Shown: piece after piece, positions 24,558 through 38,507 of the stretch | How positions within the stretch are numbered: position 1 is the first letter of the stretch | Layout of the letters: each line of letters opens with the position of its first letter | Assembly (NCBI RefSeq): GCF_000003605.2 | Contig: NW_003115486.1 | Coordinates: 1 to 48,498 of the forward strand | DNA length: 48,498 nucleotides | Origin: Saccoglossus kowalevskii | Taxonomy: Eukaryota; Hemichordata; Enteropneusta; Harrimaniidae | Reading direction: 5' to 3' | Program-made: the position numbers and the translations under genes | Notes under the pieces: generated by a model | Seen by the model: only the letters and a program-made list of their open reading frames with translations | Databases searched by the model: none | What the model was told of the DNA's origin: nothing

Positions 24558-27452
24558 ATGTGCCTCCTACATGTCTACTGAGCCACAATTTCCTGGTCAT
24601 GTGTCTTGAACATGTCATTTTAATTCATTTAATACTGAACCACACATACCTGGTGATGTGTCTCGTATATGTCTACTGAGCCACAATTACCTGGTGATGT
24701 GTCTTGAACATGTCATTTTAATTCATGTAATACTGAGCCACAATTACCTGGTGATGTGTCTTGAAACATGTCATTTTATTTCATGTAATACTGAACCATA
24801 ATTACCTGGTTATGTGTCTCGTACATGTCTACTGAGCCACAATTACCTGGTCATGTGTCTTGAAACATGTCATTTTAATTCATGTAATACTGAACCACAA
24901 TTACATGGTGATGTGTCATTTAATTCATGTAATACTGAGCCACAATTACCTGGTGATGTGTCACGAAACATGTCATTTTTATTCATGTAATACTGAAACA
25001 CAATTACCTGGTGATGTGTCACGAAACGTATCATTTTAATCCATGTAATACTGAACCACAATTACCTGGTGATTTGTCACAAAATATGTCATTTTAATTC
25101 ATGTAATACTGAGCCACAATTACCTGGTGATGTGTCACAAAACATGTCATTTTAATTCATGTAATACTGAGCCACAATTACCTGGTGATGTGTCTTGAAC
25201 ATGTCATTTTAATTCATGTAATACTGAGCCACAATTACCTGATGACGTGTCACGAAACATGTCATTTTAATTCATGTAATACTGAACCATAATTACCTGG
25301 TTATGTGTCTCGTACATGTCTACTGAGCCATAATTACCTGGTGATGTATCACGAAACGTGTCATTTCAATTCATGTAATGCTCAGCCACAATTACCTGGC
25401 GATGTGTCACAAAACATGTCATTTTAATTCATGTAATACTTAGCCACAATTACCTGGTGATGTGTCACGAAACGTGTCATTTTAATTCATGTAATACTTA
25501 GCCACAATTACCTGGTGATGTGTCACGAAACGTGTCATTTTAATTCATGTAATAATGAGCCACGATTACCTGGTGATGTGTCTTGAAACATGTCATTTTA
25601 ATTCATGTAATACTGAGCCACGATTACCTGGTGATGTGTCACGAAACGTGTCATTTTAATTCATGTAATACTGAACCACAATTACCTGGTGATGTGTCTT
25701 GAAACATGTCATTTTAATTCATGTAATACTGAGCCACAATTACCTGGTGATGTGTCACGAAACATGTCATTTTAATTCATGTAATACTGAACCATAATTA
25801 CCTGGTTATGTGTCTCGTACATGTCTACTGAGCCACAACTACCTGGTGATGTGTCTTGAACATGTCATTTTAATTCATGTAATACTGAGCCACAATTACC
25901 TGGTGATGTGTCACGAAACATGTCATTTTAATTCATGTAATACTGAACCATAATTACCTGGTCATGTGTCTCGTACATGTCTACTGAGCCACAATTACCT
26001 GGTGATGTGTCACGAAACGTGTCATTTTAATTCATGTAATGCTCAGCCACAATTACCTGGCGATGTGTCACAAAACATGTCATTTTAATTCATGTAATAC
26101 TTAGCCACAATTACCTGGTGATGTGTCACGAAACGTGTCATTTTAATTCATGTAATACTTAGCCACAATTACCTGGTGATGTGTCACGAAACGTGTCATT
26201 TTAATTCATGTAATAATGAGCCACGATTACCTGGTGATGTGTCTTGAAACATGTCATTTTAATTCATGTAATACTGAACCACAATTACCTGGTGATGTGT
26301 CTAGAAACATGTCATTTTAATTCATGTAATACTGAGCCCCGATTACCTGGTGATGTGTCACGAAACGTGTCATTTTAATTCATGTAATACTGAACCACAA
26401 TTACCTGGTGATGTGTCTTGAAACATGTCATTTTAATTCATGTAATGCTTAGCCACAATTACCTGGTGATGTGTCTTGAAACATGTTATTTTAATTCATG
26501 AAATACTGAGCCACGATTACCTGGTGATGTGTCACGAAACGTGTCATTTTAATTCATGTAATACTGAGCCACAATTACCTGGTGATGTGTCACAAAACAT
26601 GTCATTTTAATTCATGTAATGCTGAGCCACAATTACCTGGTGATGTGTCTTGAAACATGTCATTTTAATTCATGTAATACTGAGCCACAATAACCTGGTG
26701 ATGTATCTTGAAACATGTCATTTTAATTCATGCAATACTAAACCACAATTACCTGGTGATGTGTCTTGAAACATGTCATTTTAATTCATGTAATACTGAG
26801 CCACAATTACCTGGCGATGTGTCACAAAACATGTCATTTTAATTCATGTAATACTGAGCCACAATTACCTGGTGATGTGTCACGAAACATGTCATTTTAA
26901 TTCATGTAATACTGAGCCACAATTACCTGGTGATGTGTCACGAAACATGTCATTTTAATTCATGTAATACTGAGCCACAATTACCTGGTGATGTGTCACG
27001 AAACATGTCATTTTAATTCATGTAATACTGAGCCACAATTACCTGGTCATGTGTCACGAAACGTGTCATTTTAATCTATATAATACTGAACCATAATTAC
27101 CTGGTGATGTATCTTGAAACATGTCATTTTAATCCATGTAATACTGAGCCACGATTACCTGGTGATGTGTCTTGAAACATGTCATTTTAATTCATGTAAT
27201 ACTGAACCACAAGTAACTGGTGATGTGTCACGAAACGTGTCATTTTAATTCATGTAATACTGAGCCACAATTACCTGGTGATGTGTCACGAAACGTGTCA
27301 TTTCAATCCATGTCTACTGAGCCACAATTACCTGGTGATGTGTCTTGAACATGTCATTTTAATTCATGTAATACTGAGCCACAATTACCTGGTGATGTGT
27401 CTTGAAACATGTCATTTTAATTTATGTAATACTGAACCATAATTACCTGGTT
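24558..27452 (+). repeat. supermodule D, copy 2, with its upstream leader
   Basis: The leader (41-57-41-57-58-41-58 from 24558) has the CCTCCTACATG and CACACATACC markers. It is followed by the 45-bp unit at 24911, six units, a 41-bp unit at 25303, eight units, cassette C at 25808 and 25 units, two of which are one base short. Relative to copy 1 the offset is 2433 bp before the extra unit and 2375 bp after it. Confidence 0.87.
24911..24955 (+). repeat. 45-bp deletion unit, copy 2
   Basis: Same 13-bp deletion and same neighbours as the unit at 22478, including the preceding ATTACATGG and the following TTTTTATTCATG unit. The two loci are therefore duplicates of one block. Confidence 0.92.
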
Positions 27453-28873
27453 ATGTGTCTCGTACATGTCTACTGAGCCACAATTACCTGGTGATGTGTC
27501 ACGAAACATGTCATTTTAATTCATGTAATACTGAACCACAATTACCTGGTGATGTGTCACAAAACATGTCATTTTAATTCATGTAATACTGAACCACAAT
27601 TACCTGGTGATGTGTCACGAAACGTGTCATTTTAATTCATGTAATACTGAACCATTATTACCTGGTTATGTGTCTCGTACATGTCTACTGAGCCACAATT
27701 ACCTGGTGATGTGTCTTGAACATGTCATTTTAATTCATGTAATACTGAGCCACAACTACCCGGTGATGTGTCACGAAACATGTCATTTTAATTCATGTAA
27801 TACTGAACCATAATTACCTAGTTATGTGTCTCGTACATGTCAACTGAGCCACAATTACCTGGTGATGTGTCTTAAAACATGTCATTTTAATTCATGTAAT
27901 ACTGAGCCACAATAACCTGGTGATGTGTCACAAAACATGTCATTTTAATTCATGTAATACTGAACCACAATTACCTGGTGATGTGTCACGAAACGTGTCA
28001 TTTTAATTCATGTAATGCTCAGCCACAATTACCTGGCGATGTGTCACGAAACGTATCATTTTAATTCATTTAATACTTAGCCACAATTACCTGGTGATGT
28101 GTCACGAAACGTGTCATTTTAATTCATGTAATAATGAGCCACGATTACCTGGTGATGTGTCTTGAAACATGTCATTTTAATTCATGTAATACTGAACCAC
28201 AATTACCTGGTGATGTGTCTAGAAACATGTCATTTTAATTCATGTAATACTGAGCCACGATTACCTGGTGATGTGTCACGAAATGTGTCATTTTAATTCA
28301 TGTAATACTGAACCACAATTACCTGGTGATGTGTCTTGAAACATGTCATTTTAATTCATGTAATGCTTAGCCACAATTACCTGGTGATGTGTCTTGAAAC
28401 ATGTCATTTTAATTCATGTAATACTGAGCCACGATTACCTGGTGATGTGTCACGAAACGTGTCATTTTAATTCATGTAATACTGAACCACAATTACCTGG
28501 TGATGTGTCACGAAACGTATCATTTTAATCCATGTAATACTGAACCACAATTACCTGGTGATTTGTCACAAAACATGTCATTTTAATTCACGTAATACTG
28601 AGCCACAATTACCTGGTGATGTGTCACAAAACATGTCATTTTAATTCATGTAATACTGAACCATTATTACCTGGTTATGTGTCTCGTACATGTCTACTGA
28701 GCCACAATTACCTGGTGATGTGTCTTGAACATGTCATTTTAATTCATGTAATACTGAGCCACAACTACCCGGTGATGTGTCACGAAACATGTCATTTTAA
28801 TTCATGTAATACTGAACCATAATTACCTGGTTATGTGTCTCGTACTTGTCAACTGAGCCACAATTACCTGGTG
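27453..28873 (+). repeat. second copy of the 5.7-7.25 kb block, with two cassette C copies
   Basis: Unit order is 41, three 58-bp units, cassette C (27668-27864), 14 units, cassette C (28677-28873). The left-hand counterpart has 15 units between cassettes; the missing unit is the CACGTAATACTTAGCC one near 28040. The marker TTTATGTAATACTGAACC is at 5741 and 27421. Confidence 0.88.
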
Positions 28874-30323
28874 ATTGGTCTTAAAACAAGTCATTTTAAT
28901 TCATGTAATACTGAGCCACAATAACCTGGTGATGTGTCACAAAACATGTCATTTTAATTCATGTAATACTGAACCACAATTACCTGGTGATGTGTCACGA
29001 AACGTGTCATTTTAATTCATGTAATGCTCAGCCACAATTACCTGGCGATGTGTCACAAAACAGTTCATTTTAATTCATGTAATACTTAGCCACAATTACC
29101 TGGTGATGTGTCACGAAACGTGTCATTTTAATTCATGTAATAATGAGCCACGATTACCTGGTGATGTGTCTTGAAACATGTCATTTTAATTCATGTAATA
29201 CTGAACCACAATTACCTGGTGATGTGTCTAGAAACATGTCATTTTAATTCATGTAATACTGAGCCACGATTACCTGGTGATGTGTCACGAAACGTGTCAT
29301 TTTAATTCATGTAATACTGAGCCACAATTACCTGGTGATGTGTCACAAATCATGTCATTTTAATTCATGTAATACTGAGCCACAATTACCTGGTGATGTG
29401 TCTTGAAACATGTCATTTTAATTCATGTAATACTGAGCCACAATTACCTGGTGATGTGTCTTGAAACATGTCATTTTAATTCATGCAATACTGAACCAGA
29501 ATTACCTGGTGATGTGTCTTGAAACATGTCATTTTAATTCATGTAATACTGAGCCACAATTACCTGGCGATGTGTCACAAAACATGTCATTTTAATTCAT
29601 GTAATACTGAGCCACAATTACCTGGTGATGTGTCACGAAACATGTCATTTTAATTCATTTAATACTGAGCCACAATTACCTGGTGATGTGTCACGAATCA
29701 TGTCATTTTAATTCATGTAATACTGAGCCACAATTACCTGGTGATGTGTCACGAAACATGTCATTTTAATTGATGTAATACTGAGCCACAATTACCTGGT
29801 GATGTGTCACGAAACATGTCATTTTAATTCATGTAATACTGAGCCACAATTACCTGGTCATGTGTCACGAAACGTGTCATTTTAATCTATATAATACTGA
29901 ACCATAATTACCTGGTGATGTATCTTGAAACATGTCATTTTAATCCATGTAATAATGAGCCACGATTACCTGGTGATGTGTCTTGAAACATGTCATTTTA
30001 ATTCATGTAATACTGAACCACAAGTAACTGGTGATGTGTCACGAAACGTGTCATTTTAATTCATGTAATTCTGAGCCACAATTACCTGGTGATGTGTCAC
30101 GAAACGTGTCATTTTAATTCATGTAATACTGAGCCACAATTACCTGGTGATATGTCACGAAACGTATCATTTTAATCCATGTAATACTGAGCCACAATTA
30201 CCTGGTCATGTGTCACAAAACATGTCATTTTAATTCATGTAATACTGAACCACAATTACCTGGTGATGTGTCACGAAACATGTCATTTTAATACATGTAA
30301 TACTGAACCATAATTACCTGGTT
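28874..30323 (+). repeat. run of 25 full-length units
   Basis: 1450 bp equals exactly 25 x 58. The first half follows 17277 onward (offset 11597, then 11423 after loss of three units). The second half carries the CACAAGTAACTGG block (30021) shared with 10271, 14045, 27210 and 31650. The run is therefore a fusion of two older blocks. Confidence 0.88.
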
Positions 30324-30678
30324 ATGTGTCTCGTACATGTCTACTGAGCCACAATTACCTGGTCATGTGTCTTGAACATGTCATTTTAATTCATTTAATA
30401 CTGAACCACAATTACCTGGTGATGTGTCACGAAACATGTCATTTTAATTCATGTAATACTGAACCACACTTACCTCGTTATGTATCTCATAACATGTCTA
30501 CTGAGCCACAATTGCCTGGTCATGAGTCTCGTAACATGTCATTTTAATTCATGTAATACTGAGCCACAATTACATGGTGATGTGTCTTGAAACGTGTCAT
30601 TTTAATTCATGTAATACTGAACCATAATTACCTGGTTATGTGTCTCGTACATGTCTACTGAGCCACAATTACCTGGTG
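30324..30678 (+). repeat. half of module B inside a full-length domain
   Basis: Order 41-57-58-42-58-58-41, matching 4742-5096 at an offset of 25582 bp. Collinearity spans about 4680-5445 and 30262-31027, with no net indel and few differences. It ends at the unit with GTTAAGAACATG near 31030. Confidence 0.88.
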
Positions 30679-33460
30679 ATGTGTCTTGAACATGTCATTT
30701 TAATTCATGTAATACTGAGCCACAATTACCTGGTGATGTGTCTTGAAACATGTCATTTTATTTCATGTAATACTGAACCACAATTACCTGGTGATGTGTC
30801 ACAAAACATGTCATTTTAATTCATGTAATACTGAGCCACAATTACCTAGCGATGTGTCACAAAACATGTCATTTTAATTCATGTAATACTGAGCCACAAT
30901 TACCTGGTGATGTGTTACGAAACATGTCATTTTAATTCATGTAATACTGAGCCACAATTACCTGGTGATGTGTCACGAAACATGTCATTTTAATTCATGT
31001 AATACTGAGCCACAATTACCTGGTGATGTGTTAAGAACATGTCATTTTAATTCATGTAATACTGAGCCACAATTACCTGGTGATGTGTCACGAAACATGT
31101 CATATTAATTCATGTAATACTGAGCCACAATTACCTGGTGATGTGTCACAAAACATGTCATTTTAATTCATGTAATACTTAGCCACAATTACCTGGTGAT
31201 GTGTCACGAAACGTGTCATTTTAATCTATATAATACTGAACCATAATTACCTGGTGATGTATCTTGAAACATGTCATTTTAATCCATGTAATACTGAGCC
31301 ATGATTACCTGGTGATGTGTCACGAAACATGTCATTTTAATTCATGTAATACTGAGCCACAATTACCTGGTGATGTGTCACGAAACATGTCATTTTAATT
31401 CATGTAATACTGAGCCACAATTACCTGGTGATGTGTCACGAAACATGTCATATTAATTCATGTAATACTGAGCCACAATTACCTGGTCATGTGTCACGAA
31501 ACGTGTCATTTTAATCTATATAATACTGAACCATAATTACCTGGTGATGTATCTTGAAACATGTCATTTTAATCCATGTAATACTGAGCCACGATTACCT
31601 GGTGATGTGTCTTGAAACATGACATTTTAATTCATGTAATACTGAACCACAAGTAACTGGTGATGTGTCACGAAACGTGTCATTTTAATTCATGTAATAC
31701 TGAGCCACAATTACCTGGTGATGTGTCACGAAACGTGTCATTTTAATTCATGTAATACTGAGCCACAATTACCTGGTGATATGTCACGAAACGTATCATT
31801 TTAATCCATGTAATACTGAGCCACAATTACCTGGTGATGTGTCACAAAACATGTCATTTTAATTCATGTAATACTGAACCACAATTACCCGGTGATGTGT
31901 CACGAAACGTATCATTTTAATTCATGTAATACTGAACCACAATTACCTGGTGAGGTGTCACAAAACATGGCATTTTAATTCATGTAATACTGAGCCACAA
32001 TTACCTGGTGATGTGTCACGAAACATGTCATTTTAATTCATGTAATACTGAACCACAATTACCTGGTGATGAGTCTAGAAACATGTCATTTTAATTCATG
32101 TAATACTGAGCCACGATTACCTGGTGATATGTCACGAAACGTGTCATTTTAATCCATGTAATACTGAACCACAATTACCTGGTGATGTGTCTTGAAACAT
32201 GTCATTTTAATTCATTTAATACTGAGCCACGATTACCTGGTGATGTGTCACGAAACATGTCATTTTAATTCATGCAATACTGAGCCACAATTACCTGGTG
32301 ATGTGTCACAAAACATGTCATTTTAATTCATGTAATACTGAGCCACAATTACCTGGTGATGTGTCACAAAACATGTCATTTTAATTCATGTATTACTGAG
32401 CCACAATTACCTGGTGATGTGTCTTGAAACATGTCATTTTAATTCATGTAATACTGAACCACAATTACCTGGTGACGTGTCTTGAAACATGTCATTTTAA
32501 TTCACGTAATACTGAGCCACAATTACCTGGTGATGTGTCACGAAACGTGTCATTTTAATTCATGTAATACTGAGCCACAATTACCTGGTGATGTGTCACA
32601 AAACATGTCATTTTAATTCATGTAATACTGAGCCACAATTACCTAGCGATGTGTCACAAAACATGTCCTTTTAATTCATGTAACACTGAGCCACAATTAC
32701 CTGGTGATGCGTTACGAAACATGTAATTTTAATTCATGTAATACTGAGCCACAATTACCTGGTGATGTGTCACGAAACATGTCATTTTAATTCATGTAAT
32801 ACTGAGCCACGATTACCTGGTGATGTGTCACGAAACATGTCATTTTAATTCATGTAATACTGAGCCACAATTACCTGGTGATGTGTCACAAAACATGTCA
32901 TTTTAATTCATGTAATACTGAGCCACAATTACCTGGTGATGTGTCACAAAACATGTCATTTTAATTCATGTATTACTGAGCCACAATTACCTGGTGATGT
33001 GTCTTGAAACATGTCATTTTAATTCATGTAATACTGAACCACAATTACCTGGTGATGTGTCTTGAAACATGTCATTTTAATTCACGTAATACTGAGCCAC
33101 AATTACCTGGTGATGTGTCACGAAACGTGTCATTTTAATTCATGTAATACTGAGCCACAATTACCTGGTGATGTGTCACAAAACATGTCATTTTAATTCA
33201 TGTAATACTGAGCCACAATTACCTAGCGATGTGTCACAAAACATGTCCTTTTAATTCATGTAACACTGAGCCACAATTACCTGGTGATGCGTTACGAAAC
33301 ATGTAATTTTAATTCATGTAATACTGAGCCACAATTACCTGGTGATGTGTCACGAAACATGTCATTTTAATTCATGTAATACGGAGCCACAATTACCTGG
33401 TGATGTGTCACGAAACATGTCATTTTAATTCATGTAATACTGAACCATAATAACCTGGTT
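30679..33460 (+). repeat. longest domain free of short units (48 units)
   Basis: Forty-eight consecutive units, two of them 57 bp (GTCTTGAACATG near 30690 and GTTAAGAACATG near 31030). It includes the CACAAGTAACTGG block at 31650 and the 580-bp tandem duplication. Markers GTATTACTGAGCC and CCTAGCGATG relate its second half to 14.8-15.2 kb. Confidence 0.9.
32221..33380 (+). repeat. 580-bp (10-unit) tandem duplication
   Basis: 32221-32800 and 32801-33380 are adjacent and aligned without gaps. I found two differences in 580 bp: C at 32275 against T at 32855 (ATGCAATAC/ATGTAATAC) and C at 32476 against T at 33056 (GACGTG/GATGTG). Both copies carry otherwise rare changes (GTCCTTTTAATTC, GTAACACTGAGCC, GATGCGTTACG, ATGTAATTTTAATTC), so they are duplicates and not chance resemblance. 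Confidence 0.95.
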
Positions 33461-34850
33461 ATGTGCCTCCTACATGTCTACTGAGCCACAATTTCCTGGT
33501 CATGTGTCTTGAACATGTCATTTTAATTCATTTAATACTGAACCACACATACCTGGTGATGTGTCTCGTATATGTCTACTGAGCCACAATTACCTGGTGA
33601 TGTGTCTTGAAACATGTCATTTTAATTCATGTAATACTGAACTATAATTACCTGGTTATGTGTCTCGTACATGTCTCCTGAGCCACAATTACCTGGTCAT
33701 GTGTCTTGAAACATGTCATTTTAATTCATGTAATACTGAACCACAATTACATGGTGATGTGTCATTTGATTCATGTAATACTGAGCCACAATTACCTGGT
33801 GATGTGTCACGAAACATGTCATTTTAATTAATGTAATACTGAAACACAATTACCTCGTGATGTGTCACGAAACGTATCATTTTAATCCATGTAATACTGA
33901 ACCACAATTACTTGGTGATTTGTCACAAAATATGTCATTTTAATTCATGTAATACTGAGCCACAATTACCTGGTGATGTGTCACAAAACATGTCATTTTA
34001 ATTCATGTAATACTGAGCCACAATTACCTGGTGATGTGTCTTGAACATGTCATTTTAATTCATGTAATACTGAGCCACAATTACCTGATGACGTGTCACG
34101 AAACATGTCATTTTAATTCATGTAATACTGAACCATAATTACCTGGTTATGTGTCTCGTACATGTCTACTGAGCCACAATTCCCTGGTGATGTATCACGA
34201 AACGTGTCATTTCAATTCATGTAATGCTCAGCCACAATTACCTGGCGATGTGTCACAAAACATGTCATTTTAATTCATGTAATACTTAGCCACAATTACC
34301 TGGTGATGTGTCACGAAACGTGTCATTTTAATTCATGTAATACTTAGCCACAATTACCTGGTGATGTGTCACGAAACGTGTCATTTTAATTCATGTAATA
34401 ATGAGCCACGATTACCTGGTGATGTGTCTTGAAACATGTCATTTTAATTCATGTAATACTGAGCCACGATTACCTGGTGATGTGTCACGAAACGTGTCAT
34501 TTTAATTCATGTTATACTGAACCACAATTACCTGGTGATGTGTCTTGAAACATGTCATTTTAATTCATGTAATACTGAGCCACAATTACCTGGTGATGTG
34601 TCACGAAACATGTCATTTTAATTCATGTAATACTGAACCATAATTACCTGGTTATGTGTCTCGTACATGTCTACTGAGCCACAACTACCTGGTGATGTGT
34701 CTTGAACATGTCATTTTAATTCATGTAATACTGAGCCAGAATTACCTGGTGATGTGTCACGAAACATGTCATTTTAATTCATGTAATACTGAACCATAAT
34801 TACCTGGTCATGTGTCTCGTACATGTCTACTGAGCCACAATTACCTGGTG
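33461..34850 (+). repeat. supermodule D, copy 3
   Basis: Leader 41-57-41-58-41-58 (one 57-bp unit fewer than copy 2), the 45-bp unit at 33757, six units, a 41-bp unit at 34149, eight units, and cassette C at 34654-34850. It is collinear with copy 2 at an offset of 8846 bp after the leader. It carries its own changes, such as GTCATTTGATTC in the 45-bp unit. Confidence 0.87.
33757..33801 (+). repeat. 45-bp deletion unit, copy 3
   Basis: Same 13-bp deletion as at 22478 and 24911, with one substitution (TTTGATTC). It marks the third supermodule D. Confidence 0.92.
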
Positions 34851-36903
34851 ATGTGTCACGAAACGTGTCATTTTAATTCATGTAATGCTCAGCCACAATT
34901 ACCTGGCGATGTGTCACAAAACATGTCATTTTAATTCATGTAATACTTAGCCACAATTACCTGGTGATGTGTCACGAAACGTGTCATTTTAATTCATGTA
35001 ATACTTAGCCACAACTACCTGGTGATGTGTCACGAAACGTCTCATTTTAATTCATGTAATAATGAGCCACGATCACCTGGTGATGTGTCTTGAAACATGT
35101 CATTTTAATTCATGTAATACTGAACCACAATTACCTGGTGATGTGTCTAGAAACATGTCATTTTAATTCATGTAATACTGAGCCCCGATTACCTGGTGAT
35201 GTGTCACGAAACGTGTCATTTTAATTCATGTAATACTGAGCCACAATTACCTGGTGATGTGTCACAAAACATGTCATTTTAATTCATGTATTACTGAGCC
35301 ACAATTACCTGGTGATGTGTCTTGAAACATGTCATTTTAATTCATGTAATACTGAACCACAATTACCTGGTGATGTGTCTTGAAACATGTCATTTTAATT
35401 CACGTAATAATGAGCCACAATTACCTGGTGATGTGTCACGAAACGTGTCATTTTAATTCATGTAATACTGAGCCACAATTACCTGGTGATGTGTCTTGAA
35501 ACATGTCATTTTAATTCATGTAATACTGAGCCACAATTACCTAGCGATGTGTCACAAAACATGTCATTTTAATTCATGTAATACTGAGCCACAATTACCT
35601 GGTGATGTGTTACGAAACATGTCATTTTAATTCATGTAATACTGAACCACAATTACCTGGTGATGTGTCACGAAACGTGTCATTTTAATTCATGTAATAC
35701 TGAGCCACGATTACCTGGTGATGTGTCTTGAAACATGTCATTTTAATTCATGTAATACTGAACCACAATTACCTGGTGATGTGTCTAGAAACATGTCATT
35801 TTAATTCATGTAATGCTTAGCCACAATTACCTGGTGATGTGTCTTGAAACATGTCATTTTAATTCATGTAATACTGAGCCACGATTACCTGGTGATGTGT
35901 CACGAAACGTGTCATTTTAATTCATGTAATACTGAACCACAATTACCTGGTGATGTGTCACGAAACGTATCATTTTAATCCATGTAATACTGAACCACAA
36001 TTACCTGGTGATTTGTCACAAAACATGTCATTTTAATTCATGTAATACTGAGCCACAATTACCTGGTGATGTGTCACAAAACATGCCATTTTAATTCATG
36101 TAATACTGAACCATTATTACCTGGTTATGTGTCTCGTACATGTCTACTGAGCCACAATTACCTGGTGATGTGTCTTGAACATGTCATTTTAATTCATGTA
36201 ATACTGAGCCACAACTACCCGGTGATGTGTCACGAAACATGTCATTTTAATTCATGTAATACTGAACCATAATTACCTGGTTATGTGTCTCGTACATGTC
36301 AACTGAGCCACAATTACCTGGTGATTGGTCTTAAAACATGTCATTTTAATTCATGTAATACTGAGCCACAATAACCTGGTGATGTGTCACAAAACATGTC
36401 ATTTTAATTCATGTAATACTGAGCCACAATTACCTGGTGATGTGTCACGAAACATGTCATTTTAATTCATGTAATACTGAACCTCAATTAACTGGTGATG
36501 TGTCACGAAACGTGTCATTTTAATCTATATAATACTGAACCATAATTACCTGGTGATGTATCTTGAAACATGACATTTTAATCCATGTAATACTGAGCCA
36601 CGATTACCTGGTGATGTGTCTTGAAACATGTCATTTTAATTCATGTAATACTGAACCACAATTAACTGGTGATGTGTCACGAAACGTGTCATTTTAATTC
36701 ATGTAATACTGAGCCACAATTACCTGGTGATGTGTCACGAAACGTGTCATTTTAATCCATGTAATACTGAACCACAATTACCTGGTGATGTGTCTTGAAA
36801 CATGTCATTTCAATCCATGTAATACTGAGCCACAATTACCTGGTGATGTGTCACGAAACATGTCATTTTAATTCATGTACTACTGAACCATAATTACCTG
36901 GTT
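34851..36903 (+). repeat. 22 full-length units, cassette C, 10 full-length units
   Basis: The run 34851-36126 is exactly 22 x 58 bp. It stays collinear with supermodule D copy 1 (GAGCCCCG at 35182, aligned with 23961) before switching to the sequence that precedes cassette C at 36127. After the cassette (36127-36323), ten 58-bp units beginning ATTGGTC lead directly into module A at 36904. Confidence 0.87.
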
Positions 36904-37491
36904 ATGTGTCTCGTACATGTCTACTGAGCCACAATTGCCTGGTCATGAGTCTCGTAACATGTCATTTTAATTCATGTTATACTGAAACCTAATTACCTGG
37001 TTATGTGTCTCGTATATTTCTACTGAGCAACAATTACCTGGTCATGTGTCACGAAACGTGTCATTTTAATTCATGTAATACTGAACCACAATTACCTGGT
37101 GATGTGTCACGAAACGTGTCATTTTAATCTATATAATACTGAACCATAATTACCTGGTGATGTATCATGAAACACGTCATTTTAATTCATGTAATACTGA
37201 GCCACAATTACCTGGTCATGTGTCACGAAACGTGTCACTTTAATCTATATAATACTGAACCATAATTATCTGGTGATGTATCTTGAAACATGTCATTTCA
37301 ATCCATGTAATACTGAACCACAATTACCTGGTGATGTGTCTTGAAACATGTCATTTTAATCCATGTAATACTGAACCATAATTACCTGGCTATGTGTCTC
37401 ATAACATGTCTACTGAGCCACAATTGCCTGGTCATGAGTCTCGTAACATGTCATTTTAATTCATGTAATACTGAACCATAATTACCTGGTT
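36904..37491 (+). repeat. module A, copy 4 (588 bp)
   Basis: Same unit order as copies 2 and 3, at an offset of 33511 bp from copy 2. Collinearity extends with no indel from about 3364-4840 to 36875-38351. Differences I saw include ATCATGAAACACG near 37166 and GTCACTTTAATC near 37235. Confidence 0.9.
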
Positions 37492-38507
37492 ATGTGTCTC
37501 GTACATGTCTACTGAGCCACAATTACCTGGTCATGTGTCACGAAACGTGTCATTTTAATTCATGTAATACTGAACCACAATTACCTGGTGATGTGTCACG
37601 AAACGTGTCATTTTAATCTATATAATACTGAACCATAATTACCTGGTGATGTTTCTTGAAACATGTCATTTTAATTCATGTAATACTGAGCCACAATTAC
37701 CTGGTCATGTGTCACGAAACGTGTCATTTTAATCTATATAATACTGAACCATAATTACCTGGTGATGTATCTTGAAACATGTCATTTCAATCCATGTAAT
37801 ACTGAACCACAATTACCTGGTGATGTGTTTTGAAACATGTCATTTCAATCCATGTAATACTGAGCCACAAATACCTGGTGATGTGTCACGAAACATGTCA
37901 TTTTAATTCATGTAATACTGAACCATAATTACCTGGTTATGTGTCTCGTACATGTCTACTGAGCCACAATTACCTGGTCATGTGTCTTTAACATGTCATT
38001 TTAATTCATTTAATACTGAACCACAATTACCTGGTGATGTGTCACGAAACATGTCATTTTAATTCATGTAATACTGAACCATAATTACCTGGCTATGTGT
38101 CTCATAACATGTCTACTGAGCCACAATTGCCTGGTCATGAGTCTCGTAACATGTCATTTTAATTCATGTAATACTGAACCATAATTACCTGGTCATGTGT
38201 CACGAAACATGTCATTTTAATACATGTAATACTGAACCATAATTACCTGGTTATGTGTCTCGTACATGTCTACTGAGCCACAATTACCTGGTGATGTGTC
38301 TTGAACATGTCATTTTAATTCATTTAATACTGAGCCACAATTACCTGGTGATGTGTCACGAAACATGTCATTTTAATTCATGTAATACTGAACCCATAAT
38401 TACCTGGTTATGTGTCTCGTACATGTCTACTGAGCCACAATTACCTGGTCATGTGTCTTGAACATGTCATTTTAATTAATTTAATACTGAGCCACGATTA
38501 CCTGGTG
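37492..38507 (+). repeat. seven full-length units and truncated module B
   Basis: A 41-bp unit and seven 58-bp units lead to module B at 37939, which follows the standard order until 38351. There an inserted C (GAACCCATAATT) gives a 59-bp unit and the order departs into 41-57 at 38410. Confidence 0.86.
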
